Below, piece after piece: positions 17,593 through 26,778 of a stretch of DNA of 64,000 bases. Location of the stretch: positions 186,001 through 250,000 of the forward strand of contig NZ_LQXO02000022.1 of the NCBI RefSeq assembly GCF_001639065.2, read 5' to 3'. The notes under the pieces were generated by a model. That model had not been told where the DNA came from. It saw only the letters and a program-made list of their open reading frames with translations, and ran no database searches. This stretch comes from Vibrio barjaei. GTDB lineage: Bacteria > Pseudomonadota > Gammaproteobacteria > Enterobacterales > Vibrionaceae. How positions within the stretch are numbered: position 1 is the first letter of the stretch; each line of letters begins with the position of its first letter. The position numbers and the translations under genes are program-made.

Positions 17593-18963
17593 CTAGAAAA
17601 TCAAATGCGCTACACCAGCGATAACAGGTAGTGTAATCAAAGTACGCAGGATGAAGATAGCAAACAGTTCGAAGATGTTTACTGGGATACGGCTACCAAG
17701 TAGTAGAGCACCCACTTCAGACATATAGATAAGCTGAGTAACGGACATCGCAGCGATAACAAAACGCGTCATTTCACTATTGATTGATGCCGCTAGGATT
17801 GAGGGAATAAACATGTCTGCAAAGCCAACAACCATAGTCTTAGATGCCGCAACTGCTTCAGGTACGCCCAATAACTCTAGGTAAGGAATAAACGGTGTAC
17901 CTAGCGTTTCAAACACTGAAGTATATTCGGCGATAACAAGCGCGACAGTACCTAGACCCATAACCACAGGAAGTACCCCAAACACCATATCTACGGCATT
18001 CTTAATACCTTCACCAAATACCGATTTTGCTGAGGTGACAGTGCCTGCTCTTTTAAGTGCCAAATCAAGACCCCAAGAGAAAGTAGAATGGCCTTCAGGA
18101 ATCACTTCAGCGTCTTTAGCTGGTTTAGTACCGTCAATGAACACGTCTTTTTTGTTACGTAGCGGTGGCAAACGAGGAATGATGATCGCTGCAACAACAC
18201 CGGCTAAACAGATAGCGCCATAAAACGGCAAAAACAGGTGTTCAAGCTCGACCTGAGCGATAACCACTAAGCTGAACGTGATTGATACTGCTGAGAACGT
18301 AGTACCAATAACGGCGGCTTCACGCATGGTGTAGAACTTGTTTTCGTACTGCTTGCTCGTCAGAAGAATACCAACACTACCATCACCCAACCAAGACGCC
18401 ATACAGTCGATAGCACCGCGGCCTGGTAGGTTGAATACAGGGCGCATGATTTTACTCAATAATGCACCAAATAGTTCTAACAAACCAAAATTAAGCAAAA
18501 GAGGTAGCAATAAGCCTGCAAAGATAAAGACGGCAAATAGAGTAGGTAGTAGGCCTTCAAGGACTAGACCACCGGTGTTTTCTTCCCAAATCGCTTGAGG
18601 ACCGACTTGGAAGTAAGTCATTACTACCGCCAAACCGCCGATCAAACGAACCGCTAACCACATTGGACTTGGATTAAATAGACCGTTTAAAAATTCATTG
18701 TTATTAATGAATGGCGGCTTAGCAATGCGGGTGATGACTGAGGCGATAGCCATAAATGCGATAATAGCGGTAACCAGAGGTACGATGAAGTCGCCAACCG
18801 CCGCTTGTAGTGACTTAGCTAAGACAGCAACAGGTATAGTTAAACCACCGTCGAAGGTGATTGGAGCCATAAATAGGAACAGGCCAATTAAAGACGGGAT
18901 GAAGAACATCCAGAAGTTGCCTTTTTTTCCAGATTCAGGAACAGATTGAGCGCTATTTTGCAT
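17593..18963 (-). CDS. YjiH-family transporter-like membrane protein (nucleoside-recognition Gate domains)
   Basis: 456 residues with about 10-11 hydrophobic segments. The YjiH family contains Gate/nucleoside recognition domains as in NupC-type carriers; here the conserved core includes GRGAIDCMASWLGDGSVGILLTSKQYE and a C-terminal VGFADMFIPSILAASINSEMTRFVIA. It is an inner-membrane protein, and its substrate is not established for the family. Monocistronic with its own terminator. The promoter lies in the 299-base divergent region shared with the gene at 19263. Confidence 0.8.
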   Translation of the reverse strand: MQNSAQSVPESGKKGNFWMFFIPSLIGLFLFMAPITFDGGLTIPVAVLAKSLQAAVGDFIVPLVTAIIAFMAIASVITRIAKPPFINNNEFLNGLFNPSPMWLAVRLIGGLAVVMTYFQVGPQAIWEENTGGLVLEGLLPTLFAVFIFAGLLLPLLLNFGLLELFGALLSKIMRPVFNLPGRGAIDCMASWLGDGSVGILLTSKQYENKFYTMREAAVIGTTFSAVSITFSLVVIAQVELEHLFLPFYGAICLAGVVAAIIIPRLPPLRNKKDVFIDGTKPAKDAEVIPEGHSTFSWGLDLALKRAGTVTSAKSVFGEGIKNAVDMVFGVLPVVMGLGTVALVIAEYTSVFETLGTPFIPYLELLGVPEAVAASKTMVVGFADMFIPSILAASINSEMTRFVIAAMSVTQLIYMSEVGALLLGSRIPVNIFELFAIFILRTLITLPVIAGVAHLIF

Positions 18964-19262
18964 TTTTCTCTCGTGTTACAACTAGTTAATAATGGACAAT
19001 TCCGTTGCCTATTTATTCACTAAACATCCATATTTGCTCATTGCGCGCAAGATTACTGCTTTTTATTAATCAAGGCAATACTATTCATCGATAAAGCCTA
19101 AATATTCATAATTAAGCACTAAAGTTACCGATGATATGCAAAACAATGTCTGGTGATTAGGCTTTGTAAATCTGTTTAAGTATAGTGGGTTGTTACTCTT
19201 TGAGCTTAGTAATCGAAAGCGCTACACTAAACGAAGAACTTAACTTATTGAGAATTATCATA

Positions 19263-19889
19263 ATGCCTCGCAAGAAACTTCCAGTGCCACTGATTTTACT
19301 GATCCCACTTTGTCTTCTCGTCGTTGTCATTGTGGCTGGAGTCTATCGATTTTCGATGAGTGATGAGGAGATACTGGCCAAGTTTCCTTCTCATCAAGTA
19401 GAAAAGGCTGATGTCGTCGTAGAGACTATTCTAGGCGTGAAAGTGGTTAATCCATGGACAATTCAGGTACCAGAAACCAGTGCGTTTTCTCTACTTACTG
19501 ACATCGATGTTGATAAACAAGTGGCTGCAGGGAGCTATGATGATGGTATGGAGCGTGGCAACGTCTACCTTCTGTATCAATTTAAACAGCTTATGTTTGA
19601 AAACGATAAGCTTCATTTTTCTGTTGTACCATTTGCCGTGAGTAACCAAGGCTCGGGTGTCTTCTATTACCTTGGTTTGTTTAATTGGGACGAATCAAGG
19701 CAGCGAGTAATCCTTACTGACGCTAAACTAGTAGGGGATCGCGTGGACATTGAATCTTTAGACTTATCTGGACAGGATGTAACATTAAAGTTCAAAAACC
19801 ATGGTCCTGAACAGTCAATGGCAGAAACGCCAACAAAGGAAAACTCACTGGTTTGCACACTGAAAAATGGCAAATTGACAGGATGTTAA
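19263..19889 (+). CDS. Hypothetical membrane-anchored protein
   Basis: 208 residues beginning MPRKKLPVPLILLIPLCLL: a basic start followed by one hydrophobic helix (about residues 8-28), so probably anchored in the inner membrane with a periplasmic domain of about 175 residues. I do not recognise the domain. I chose the ATG at 19263 because the longer upstream reading puts a non-signal-like stretch before the anchor. The ribosome binding site is weak. Single gene; the next ORF is 120 bases on. Confidence 0.65.
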   Translation: MPRKKLPVPLILLIPLCLLVVVIVAGVYRFSMSDEEILAKFPSHQVEKADVVVETILGVKVVNPWTIQVPETSAFSLLTDIDVDKQVAAGSYDDGMERGNVYLLYQFKQLMFENDKLHFSVVPFAVSNQGSGVFYYLGLFNWDESRQRVILTDAKLVGDRVDIESLDLSGQDVTLKFKNHGPEQSMAETPTKENSLVCTLKNGKLTGC

Positions 19890-20012
19890 TTGGAATTTGT
19901 TTCCAGCCGTAAATGATATGCATCTTTGTCACTTATTGTGTTGAGAATGTGAGCTTGATTACATAATATGACACTTTGATGTTGTTATTTTTTAGACAAA
20001 CGGAGCTTGCAA

Positions 20013-20321
20013 ATGATCAATAAGCGTTTTTTTAAAACTAAAGATGAAGTAGAAGTCACGTTCGAACTGGATGCGACCAATATTGAAAGTGCGGTACTAG
20101 TAGCAGACTTTCACGATTGGCAACCTATGCCAATGAAGAAAATCGCGAAAACTAAATCTTTCAAATATAAAACCCGTCTACCAAAAAATGCGGAGTTTCA
20201 ATTCCGCTACCTCGTGAATGAGAACGACTGGGTCAATGATGCTGAAGCAGATAACTATGTACCAAATGGCTTCGGTGCTGACAACTGCATTGTAAAAACA
20301 GCACAGGCATGTGAAGCCTAG
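20013..20321 (+). CDS. Stand-alone CBM48/isoamylase N-terminal-domain protein
   Basis: 102 residues that form a single early-set/CBM48 domain as found at the N-terminus of glycogen branching and debranching enzymes. The motif VTFELDATNIESAVLVADFHDW, then the FQFRYLVNENDWVNDAEAD pattern, is typical. No catalytic domain is attached. The ATG at 20013 follows GGAGC. Small CBM48 proteins are thought to bind alpha-glucans or partner proteins; here a glycogen-related adaptor role is only a guess. Own terminator. Confidence 0.8.
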   Translation: MINKRFFKTKDEVEVTFELDATNIESAVLVADFHDWQPMPMKKIAKTKSFKYKTRLPKNAEFQFRYLVNENDWVNDAEADNYVPNGFGADNCIVKTAQACEA

Positions 20322-20345
20322 TTCTCAGTAATGCTGATTTTGTAG

Positions 20346-20373
20346 AAAGCGAGGCGACAAGCTTCGCTTTTTT
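20346..20373 (+). terminator. Terminator after CBM48 gene
   Basis: Stem 20346-20355 with 20361-20370 (one G-T wobble), loop GACAA, T6 run. Confidence 0.85.
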
Positions 20374-20460
20374 ACATTCTTATCACAGGTTTTACCTTAA
20401 TTTTCCCCACAATCGGATGCAATTCACCGAAGAAACGATTAATCTGTTGGCTCTTTTTTA

Positions 20461-21777
20461 ATGGAATGCATTGGAACCATTGTGCAATCGAATCAACCTA
20501 TAGACGGCGTATGCGCGGCAAAGACACCGTCTCGAAAACTAAAACGCGGCCTCGCTTTTACCGTGCCTCTCATCGCGGCGTTTCTGTTTCTTCATAGTCT
20601 GCCTAGCTCAAACCTTAACGGAACAGTGGAGCTAGACCTTAATGATTCACCTATCGCCAAAGCCATCACTCCTGAGCCAACTAAAGCTGAACTGCCACCT
20701 AAATTCGCCTATACCGTAAAGTCAGGTGACAGCTTGAGCCAAATTTTCGACCAACTTGGTTTCCCTTACTCAGATATGATGTCAGTAATGGAAACGGATT
20801 TGGATTACTTAGTGCTCGATACGCTACGTCCTGGTGACAAGATGCGATTTTGGCAAGATGAAGCCACTGGCACACTCGGTCAACTTGAAGTTCAACGTAG
20901 TATGGCGGAAAAAGCCGTTTATACACGTTTAGATGATGGTAGCTTCGAATTTAAGGATGTCTCTATTCCAGGCGTTTGGGAAAGTGTTGCTTTGGTAGGT
21001 GAAATTCACGGAAGCTTCTCTTCTTCAGCGAACAAGTTGGGCCTAAACCCCCGTGAGATTGACCAAGTCGTTACCCTGCTTAAAGACAAACTGAGTTTCA
21101 CTCGTGACCTCCGTGCTGGTGACCGTTTTGAAGTCGTTAAAAACAGCCAGTTTGTTGATGGTACAGCAACAGGTAACTCTGAAATACAAGCGATTAAGAT
21201 CTTTAATCGCGGCGCGATGTACTCGGCTTACCTTCATACTAATGGCCAGTACTACGATGCTAAAGGTGACAGTCTGCAGCGAGCATTTATGCGCTATCCT
21301 GTGAAAAATCACCGTATTACCTCGAGCTTTAATCCTAATCGTCGCCATCCTGTGACTGGTCGAGTTGCACCGCATAACGGTACTGATTTCGGTGTTCGTA
21401 CGGGTACTAATGTGTATACCACTGGTGATGGCGTTGTTGCTATGGTGCGTAACCACCCATATGCTGGTAAGTATATCGTTATCGACCATGGTGGTCCGTA
21501 CAAGACTCGTTATCTTCATTTAAGTAAGATTCTGGTGAAGAAAGGGCAAAAGGTGACTCGTGGTACGCGTATCGGCTTGTCTGGAGCGACCGGGCGAGTG
21601 ACTGGACCTCATTTGCATTACGAATTGATTTCTCGTGGGCGACCAGTTAATGCTATGCGAGCGAACATTCCTATGGCAGACTCTGTGCCCAAGAACGAGC
21701 TCAAGCAGTTTATTGCACGTCGCGATGAGTTAGACTCTATGCTTGAGAAACAAGAAACCAAACTGGCGAGCTTGTAG
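20461..21777 (+). CDS. M23-family peptidoglycan endopeptidase (MepM/ShyA-like)
   Basis: 438 residues, anchored by one hydrophobic helix at about 30-46, then a LysM/OapA-like domain (FAYTVKSGDSLSQIFDQLG, residues 83-100), an intervening Csd3-type domain (about 130-275) and a C-terminal LytM/M23 domain. Zinc ligands are visible: His305 and Asp309 in PHNGTDF and the HLH of GPHLHYEL (384-386). Such enzymes cut stem-peptide cross-links so the wall can grow. The start ATG lacks a clear Shine-Dalgarno sequence. Closest in architecture to Vibrio ShyA/ShyC and E. coli MepM; which orthologue is uncertain. Confidence 0.87.
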   Translation: MECIGTIVQSNQPIDGVCAAKTPSRKLKRGLAFTVPLIAAFLFLHSLPSSNLNGTVELDLNDSPIAKAITPEPTKAELPPKFAYTVKSGDSLSQIFDQLGFPYSDMMSVMETDLDYLVLDTLRPGDKMRFWQDEATGTLGQLEVQRSMAEKAVYTRLDDGSFEFKDVSIPGVWESVALVGEIHGSFSSSANKLGLNPREIDQVVTLLKDKLSFTRDLRAGDRFEVVKNSQFVDGTATGNSEIQAIKIFNRGAMYSAYLHTNGQYYDAKGDSLQRAFMRYPVKNHRITSSFNPNRRHPVTGRVAPHNGTDFGVRTGTNVYTTGDGVVAMVRNHPYAGKYIVIDHGGPYKTRYLHLSKILVKKGQKVTRGTRIGLSGATGRVTGPHLHYELISRGRPVNAMRANIPMADSVPKNELKQFIARRDELDSMLEKQETKLASL

Positions 21778-21804
21778 TTTGCTAGGTTAATAACGGTATT
21801 GATA

Positions 21805-22155
21805 ATGCAACAACTAGAATTTCAACTACTTGTCATGCAGCTTTGTGAGTTCACAACACTCCCAGATGCATTGAATAAGCTTAAAAGCGTCGAGAACCAA
21901 GAGATTGTCGAGGCAGCAAACAGTTTAAGCGGTCAATTTGCATTAGCGGACGTTGATGGCGAGCAGCGTATTTATCATGTGTTTACTGACATCGATGATA
22001 ACGGTGACGAGCAAGAGTACGTAGAGCACATTATGAACGAAGGTGATGACATCATTAAATTTGTCGCGTGGTTCTTCGATGCTATGTTCGAAATGAAGCA
22101 AAGCGACACGTATAAGGCGGCAGGTAAGACTTACAAGCAACCTAAACGTTCTTAA
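21805..22155 (+). CDS. Hypothetical small acidic protein
   Basis: 116 residues beginning MQQLEFQLLVMQLCEF, with an acidic middle (FTDIDDNGDEQEYVEHIMNEGDD) and a basic tail. No signal peptide, membrane segment or recognised motif. It starts 27 bases after the M23 endopeptidase stop and shares a terminator, so it may be co-transcribed with it. A TTG two codons upstream is a less likely start. Confidence 0.6.
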   Translation: MQQLEFQLLVMQLCEFTTLPDALNKLKSVENQEIVEAANSLSGQFALADVDGEQRIYHVFTDIDDNGDEQEYVEHIMNEGDDIIKFVAWFFDAMFEMKQSDTYKAAGKTYKQPKRS

Positions 22156-22173
22156 GCCTATCCAGATAAAGTT

Positions 22174-22204
22174 AAAACGGCGCTCAAATGAGCGCCGTTT
22201 TGTT
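22174..22204 (+). terminator. Terminator after the M23/hypothetical pair
   Basis: AAAACGGCGCTCA / TGAGCGCCGTTTT, a 13-bp perfect stem with a tight loop and T run. Confidence 0.92.
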
Positions 22205-22281
22205 ATTTTATCGTCAGGGCAGGTGTGCAATTTTTGCTTAGTGTGTAATGCTTTAGGTATCGCATACTTATAGAGGTTGCC

Positions 22282-23643
22282 ATGGAGAACAAGGACACTG
22301 CCCAATACATTGTTTCGCAGAGATTTGGCTTTGGGCCAAGAGTCGGCGATGCTGAGCCTGAAGACAGCTTAAATGAGCAACTTAAAGCTCAGGCTTATAC
22401 TCATAAGGCGATTTCATCGCTTCCATCTACCGATGAAATGTTGGCACATTTTGGTGACCTGAATCGAAGACGAAAGGCAGCAAAAAGCGCAGAAGAGAAG
22501 AAACAGTTTACCAAAACCAATAACGCGTTTTTTCAAGAAAACTTCCGCAATCTTGTTCATGCGCGAAACTTACAAACCCTATACACCCCACTAAGCTTTC
22601 AAGAACGTTTAACCCAATTTTGGAGCAACCATTTTGCGATCTCCGCGGATACACGCAGAGTCCGCCCAATAGCTTCTGGCGTTGAAAATGAAGTAATCAG
22701 AGAGCTTTGGTCTATCGATTTTCCGAGTATGCTGATAGCTGTGATTCAACACCCCAGCATGCTGATCTTCCTTGATAACCACCAATCAGTTGGGCCTAAT
22801 TCCAAGGCAGGACAAAAACGCAATAAAGGACTCAATGAAAACTTAGCACGAGAGATTTTAGAGCTGCATACTTTAGGTGTGGATGGTGGCTATACACAAA
22901 ACGATGTGGTTGAACTCGCGCAGGGTATTACAGGTTGGACCGTGAGCTTTAAACCTGACAGCCCAGGTTACCGCTTTTCATCGACCATGCATGAACCTGG
23001 TGCGATCAACGTATTGGGCAAAGTGTACGATCAACAAGGAGAAGAACAGGGCATGAGCTGTCTTCGCGACCTTGCAAATCATGAAAATACCGCAAGACAC
23101 CTTTGTGGCAAATTGGTCGAGCATTTCTATGGCGTAGGGCACCCTTCATTGGTGGATAAGCTCACCAAAATCTGGATAGATAACGAAGGCATGTTAATTC
23201 CGGTATATCTCACATTGATTAATAGCAGTCTCAAAAATAAAGATGAGCGCCTGCGTTTTCGTACACCTCAGGAATGGTATTTTGCTGTGCTCCGCAGTGC
23301 TGACTTTGAACCCAACCAGAAGCAGATGCATTCAATGTTGAGACAATTGGGGCAAGAGCCGTTTATGTCGGGGTCGCCCGCAGGATGGTCTGATAACGAT
23401 GTGGATTATAATAGCTCGGCCGCATTGACTCAGCGTTGGCAAGTCGCCAACCAAGTGGCCAAGCTTTTGATTACCCGGATTGAGCGTAGTAAACAGAACC
23501 CTGATGATAGGGTGACACAGATTGTACAACGCCTTTATGGCAATGAAGTCGATGAACACCTACTGACTGCGTTAGATAAGGCACAAGATGCCAGTTCCAA
23601 GTTTGTTGCGCTTTGGATGAGCCCACAGTTTCAATATAGGTAA
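22282..23643 (+). CDS. DUF1800-family protein
   Basis: 453 residues of the DUF1800 family, beginning MENKDTAQYIVSQRFGFGPRVG. Conserved stretches include LQERLTQFWSNHFAIS-like sequence (FQERLTQFWSNHFAIS) and ENLAREILELHTLGVDGGYTQNDVVELAQGITGWTV. No obvious signal peptide is seen, unlike many family members. It is paired with a Tat-exported DUF1501 protein 6 bases downstream. DUF1800/DUF1501 pairs are common in proteobacteria and have been linked to secreted complexes and pigment or polymer functions in some reports, but no reaction is settled. Starts after AGAGGTTGCC. Confidence 0.85.
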   Translation: MENKDTAQYIVSQRFGFGPRVGDAEPEDSLNEQLKAQAYTHKAISSLPSTDEMLAHFGDLNRRRKAAKSAEEKKQFTKTNNAFFQENFRNLVHARNLQTLYTPLSFQERLTQFWSNHFAISADTRRVRPIASGVENEVIRELWSIDFPSMLIAVIQHPSMLIFLDNHQSVGPNSKAGQKRNKGLNENLAREILELHTLGVDGGYTQNDVVELAQGITGWTVSFKPDSPGYRFSSTMHEPGAINVLGKVYDQQGEEQGMSCLRDLANHENTARHLCGKLVEHFYGVGHPSLVDKLTKIWIDNEGMLIPVYLTLINSSLKNKDERLRFRTPQEWYFAVLRSADFEPNQKQMHSMLRQLGQEPFMSGSPAGWSDNDVDYNSSAALTQRWQVANQVAKLLITRIERSKQNPDDRVTQIVQRLYGNEVDEHLLTALDKAQDASSKFVALWMSPQFQYR

Positions 23644-23649
23644 ACGGTT

Positions 23650-24786
23650 ATGACGACACGACGACATTTTTTGAAAGGCGTTGGAGCAGCGTCTCTGGTT
23701 ACCTTGCTACCCAACTTCGCCTTTGCGTCAACGCAAAGCCCAAATGTACTGATTTGGATAACACTTCGCGGGGCGATGGATGGGCTTAACGTGGTAGTAC
23801 CAAGTTTTGATGAGCACTACCAAAAGTTGCGACCGACAATAGCACTCTCCAAAGAGCAGCTTAATCCACTAGATAAAGGGTTTGGCTTACACCCAGCATT
23901 AAAAAGTGTTCATCAAATGTATCAGGACAAGCAAGCCATGTTTGTTCATGCTTGCGCTACTGGCTATCGAAGTCGCTCTCACTTTGATGGTCAGAAGATT
24001 CTAGAGAATGGATCTACAGATCCGTTTGATCCTGTGGGGTGGTTGAATCGCTTTTTGACGACACAACAGAACAACCAAGCGATTGCTATAGATGCAGGAC
24101 TACCTTTGATTGCTCAAGGTGATGTCAAAGTCAGCAGTTGGTTTCCTCATAAGCTTAAAGCTGAAGAAGAGCAGGCCAACTTATTAGCGGAAATGTTCCA
24201 ATCTGATGCAAAGCTCTCTGCTAATTTTGAGGAAGCGATGAAATTGGAGTCAATGTCCATGGGGGGCAGTCAGAATAAACAATTTACCAACTTAGCCAAA
24301 CAGGCTGGCAAGTTTGTGAGTTCGCCCAATGGTCCAAATATTGTGGTGCTAGAGCTGGGAGGTTGGGATACACACTCGTCGCAGGGGGCCGAGAAAGGAA
24401 GACTTGCTAATCAGCTAAGTAAATTTGATCAAGGTATGGCGGCGTTAAAATCCGCATTAGGAGAAAAATGGCAATCGACAGTGGTTATTGCAGCGAGTGA
24501 GTTTGGACGAACCGCCGCTGAGAATGGTACAAAAGGGACCGATCACGGCACAGGTAACGCGATGTTAGTAATAGGCGGGGCGGTTAGCCAGTCAAAAGTC
24601 TTGAGTAACTGGCCTGGATTATCGCCTACTCAGTTGCATGAAGGTCGAGACCTAAAACCAACGGTTGACATAAGAGCGGTGACAAAAGGGATATTGCAAG
24701 AACACCTCGGAGCCAGCGAAGAAGCTCTTAATATTACATTCCCTGAAACCGATGACCTTGTGCCACTGAACGTTTTGACATCGTAA
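23650..24786 (+). CDS. DUF1501-family protein with Tat signal (sulfatase-fold)
   Basis: 378 residues. The N-terminus MTTRRHFLKGVGAASLVTLL is a twin-arginine signal (RRHFLK), so the protein should be exported folded. DUF1501 belongs to the alkaline-phosphatase/sulfatase fold; GGWDTHSSQGAEKG, VIAASEFGRTAAENGTKGTDHGTGNAM supply the Asp/His metal-site-like residues. The reaction is unknown. Six bases after the DUF1800 gene, so translationally linked to it. Partner relationship inferred from this pairing. Confidence 0.87.
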   Translation: MTTRRHFLKGVGAASLVTLLPNFAFASTQSPNVLIWITLRGAMDGLNVVVPSFDEHYQKLRPTIALSKEQLNPLDKGFGLHPALKSVHQMYQDKQAMFVHACATGYRSRSHFDGQKILENGSTDPFDPVGWLNRFLTTQQNNQAIAIDAGLPLIAQGDVKVSSWFPHKLKAEEEQANLLAEMFQSDAKLSANFEEAMKLESMSMGGSQNKQFTNLAKQAGKFVSSPNGPNIVVLELGGWDTHSSQGAEKGRLANQLSKFDQGMAALKSALGEKWQSTVVIAASEFGRTAAENGTKGTDHGTGNAMLVIGGAVSQSKVLSNWPGLSPTQLHEGRDLKPTVDIRAVTKGILQEHLGASEEALNITFPETDDLVPLNVLTS

Positions 24787-24793
24787 AGCTAAC

Positions 24794-24826
24794 GATTCAA
24801 GACATCCGGACATGGTCGCTTGAATC
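24794..24826. terminator. Hairpin between convergent DUF1501 and cheB genes
   Basis: GATTCAAG / CTTGAATC stem with a 17-base loop and no clean U-tract; a weak terminator candidate. Confidence 0.4.
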
Positions 24827-24877
24827 TAAAGTTGTTTGGCGGGGTAGTTTGTGCCGCTTAGTGTTGGTACCTTGGAG

Positions 24878-25948
24878 TTAAGACGTGGGCTTTGAGGTAG
24901 TTAAGTTAGCAATAGAGTCGGCAATATCTGGGATCGACAGTTGCTTAAGTGCCGCTCCCAGTTTCATGGCTTCACGAGGCATACCGTAGACTACACAGCT
25001 TTTTTCATCTTGCGCAAAGGTTAGCGCGCCTGCCTGCTTCATTTTCAATAAACCAGCAGCGCCATCTTTTCCCATACCCGTTAAAAGAACCCCAATACCA
25101 AATGTTTTGATGTTCTCTGAGACAGATTCAAACAGAACATCGATGGAGGGTTTATGAAGGTTAACAGGATCTTCATCACTTAAAATCGTGTAGTAGCACC
25201 CGGCTCTCATCTCTACCACAAGGTGGGAATTACCTGGTGCAATATAGGCATGACCAGATTCTATAACTTCTTCGTGTTTTGCTTCTAGAACTTGTATGGA
25301 ACAGAGGGTTTGGAGTCGAGCTGCAAAAGAGCGGGTAAATCCCGCTGGCATGTGTTGGGCGATAACAATGCCTGGACAGTCTTCCGGCAGCTGCTTCAAC
25401 AGCGTCGTAATGGCTTCGGTTCCTCCCGTTGAAGCTCCTATGGCAATCAAATACCGAGTTGCATTTGGGTTAGGCCGCGACTTTCTTTCGGTTAGCTGCT
25501 GCTCAAGCTCTAACGTTATTGATCTGAGTTGAGATTTTTTGTGGTATTGCAGATGCGCTTGTTTAAGGTTCTTTATTACGTCTAGGGCAAAAGAATCCAG
25601 GTTGGAGTCAGTAACTTTGGCGGTTTTAGGTATGGCTACACATGCCATAGCACCTAACTTCAAGGCTTGCTGAGTGAGTAAAGAATTACGATTTAATAAC
25701 TTAGATATAACGACCACCGGCATTGGGCGCAGGGTCATAATCTTGTTGAGAAAATCCAGCCCATTCATGCCTTCAAGTTCGATAGCAAGAGTCACTACAT
25801 CCGGGTTTAGCTGTTTTATCAATGCGCGTGCTTGACGGACATTATGAGCAATACCAACCACCGTCATACTGGATTGCGCGTTAATAATATGGCGCAAGGT
25901 TTGACAGGTTTCAGAGCAAGAGTCTGTGATAAGTACTTTTAGCGGCAT
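24878..25948 (-). CDS. cheB: CheB-type chemoreceptor methylesterase with degenerate receiver domain
   Basis: Removes methyl groups from chemoreceptors. 356 residues: receiver-like domain 1-125, linker, CheB catalytic domain about 165-350. The catalytic triad is intact: Ser173 in IGASTGGTEAI, His199 in VIAQHMPAG, Asp295 in LLTGMGKDGAAG. In the receiver the phospho-acceptor Asp is replaced by Ala55 (DVVTLAIELEGMNG, where the family has a D at that place), and the acidic pocket at ITDSCSE keeps only one Asp. The enzyme therefore probably cannot be activated by CheA phosphorylation. Last gene of the cheA-cheW-mcp-cheR-cheB operon, 5 bases after cheR. Confidence 0.88.
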   Translation of the reverse strand: MPLKVLITDSCSETCQTLRHIINAQSSMTVVGIAHNVRQARALIKQLNPDVVTLAIELEGMNGLDFLNKIMTLRPMPVVVISKLLNRNSLLTQQALKLGAMACVAIPKTAKVTDSNLDSFALDVIKNLKQAHLQYHKKSQLRSITLELEQQLTERKSRPNPNATRYLIAIGASTGGTEAITTLLKQLPEDCPGIVIAQHMPAGFTRSFAARLQTLCSIQVLEAKHEEVIESGHAYIAPGNSHLVVEMRAGCYYTILSDEDPVNLHKPSIDVLFESVSENIKTFGIGVLLTGMGKDGAAGLLKMKQAGALTFAQDEKSCVVYGMPREAMKLGAALKQLSIPDIADSIANLTTSKPTS

Positions 25949-25953
25949 AAATA

Positions 25954-26778
25954 CTACACTCGCGTATACATGGTTTGCCGAAGTGGCTTAAATTTATCCT
26001 GAGGCTCGGAGAAGCTTTCTGAATGACCAAGGAACAGCAACGAACCTTGGGGTAAGTAGTGAGCAAATTTGGTTAGCAATCTACTTTGGGTCTCTCGGTT
26101 AAAATAAATCATCACGTTGCGACAAAAAATCATATTAAAGCTCTTTTTCATAGGCCACTGAGTATCCATTAAATTCAGGCACTTAAAATGAATCAGCGAT
26201 TTTATCTCCGGTCTAATCTCATACGTGTTTTTGTACTTATGGTAGATGAAGTGCTGGAGTTTTTGCTGTTCACTCACTCGTTCGAGTTGATCTGTGGTGT
26301 AATTCCCTTCTCTTGCGACCGCAAGTACATGCGTATTTAAGTCTGTCGCGAGTATTTTTACTGGAGGTTGATTGGTTCCAAATGCTTCAACCATAGTCAT
26401 CGCAATACTGTAAGCCTCTTCACCAGTAGAGCAGGCTGAGCACCAGATTCTTAGTGGTTCAGACGTAGTTAAGTGCTCAAGGTGTTCCTGCACATAGTTT
26501 TTTAGAAAATCAAAGTGGTAAGGCTCCCTGAAGAAGTAGGTGAGGTTAGTCGTTAGAGCATTCACGAAATACTCCCACTCTTCATGATTTTGGTCATCTA
26601 ACAGTTTGAGATATTGGGTAAAGTTTACCAGCCTATGTGCTCTCAATCGTCCGACTAATCGGTTATATACAAGGTTCCTTTTATTCTTGCGGAAGGCGAT
26701 ACCTACACGGCTATAAATTAACGACGCTATGGCCTCAAAATCCTGTTCTGTATAGCCAAACTGGGTATTAACTAACAT
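25954..26778 (-). CDS. cheR: CheR-type chemoreceptor methyltransferase
   Basis: Adds methyl groups from S-adenosylmethionine to receptor glutamates. 274 residues with the N-terminal helical CheR_N domain (about 5-60) and the methyltransferase domain with the SAM motif WCSACSTGEEAYSIAMTM and FNMIFCRNVMIYFN. Its ATG overlaps the mcp stop in a TAATG junction, so it is translationally coupled. The receptor just upstream ends in a DWSEF pentapeptide, a likely docking site for this enzyme. Confidence 0.92.
   Translation of the reverse strand: MLVNTQFGYTEQDFEAIASLIYSRVGIAFRKNKRNLVYNRLVGRLRAHRLVNFTQYLKLLDDQNHEEWEYFVNALTTNLTYFFREPYHFDFLKNYVQEHLEHLTTSEPLRIWCSACSTGEEAYSIAMTMVEAFGTNQPPVKILATDLNTHVLAVAREGNYTTDQLERVSEQQKLQHFIYHKYKNTYEIRPEIKSLIHFKCLNLMDTQWPMKKSFNMIFCRNVMIYFNRETQSRLLTKFAHYLPQGSLLFLGHSESFSEPQDKFKPLRQTMYTRV

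Noticed and set aside
21043..21519. 158-codon open frame on the opposite strand of the M23 endopeptidase gene
   Set aside because: It lies fully inside a well-supported gene, has low-complexity Thr/Ser/Ile composition, and no ribosome binding site.
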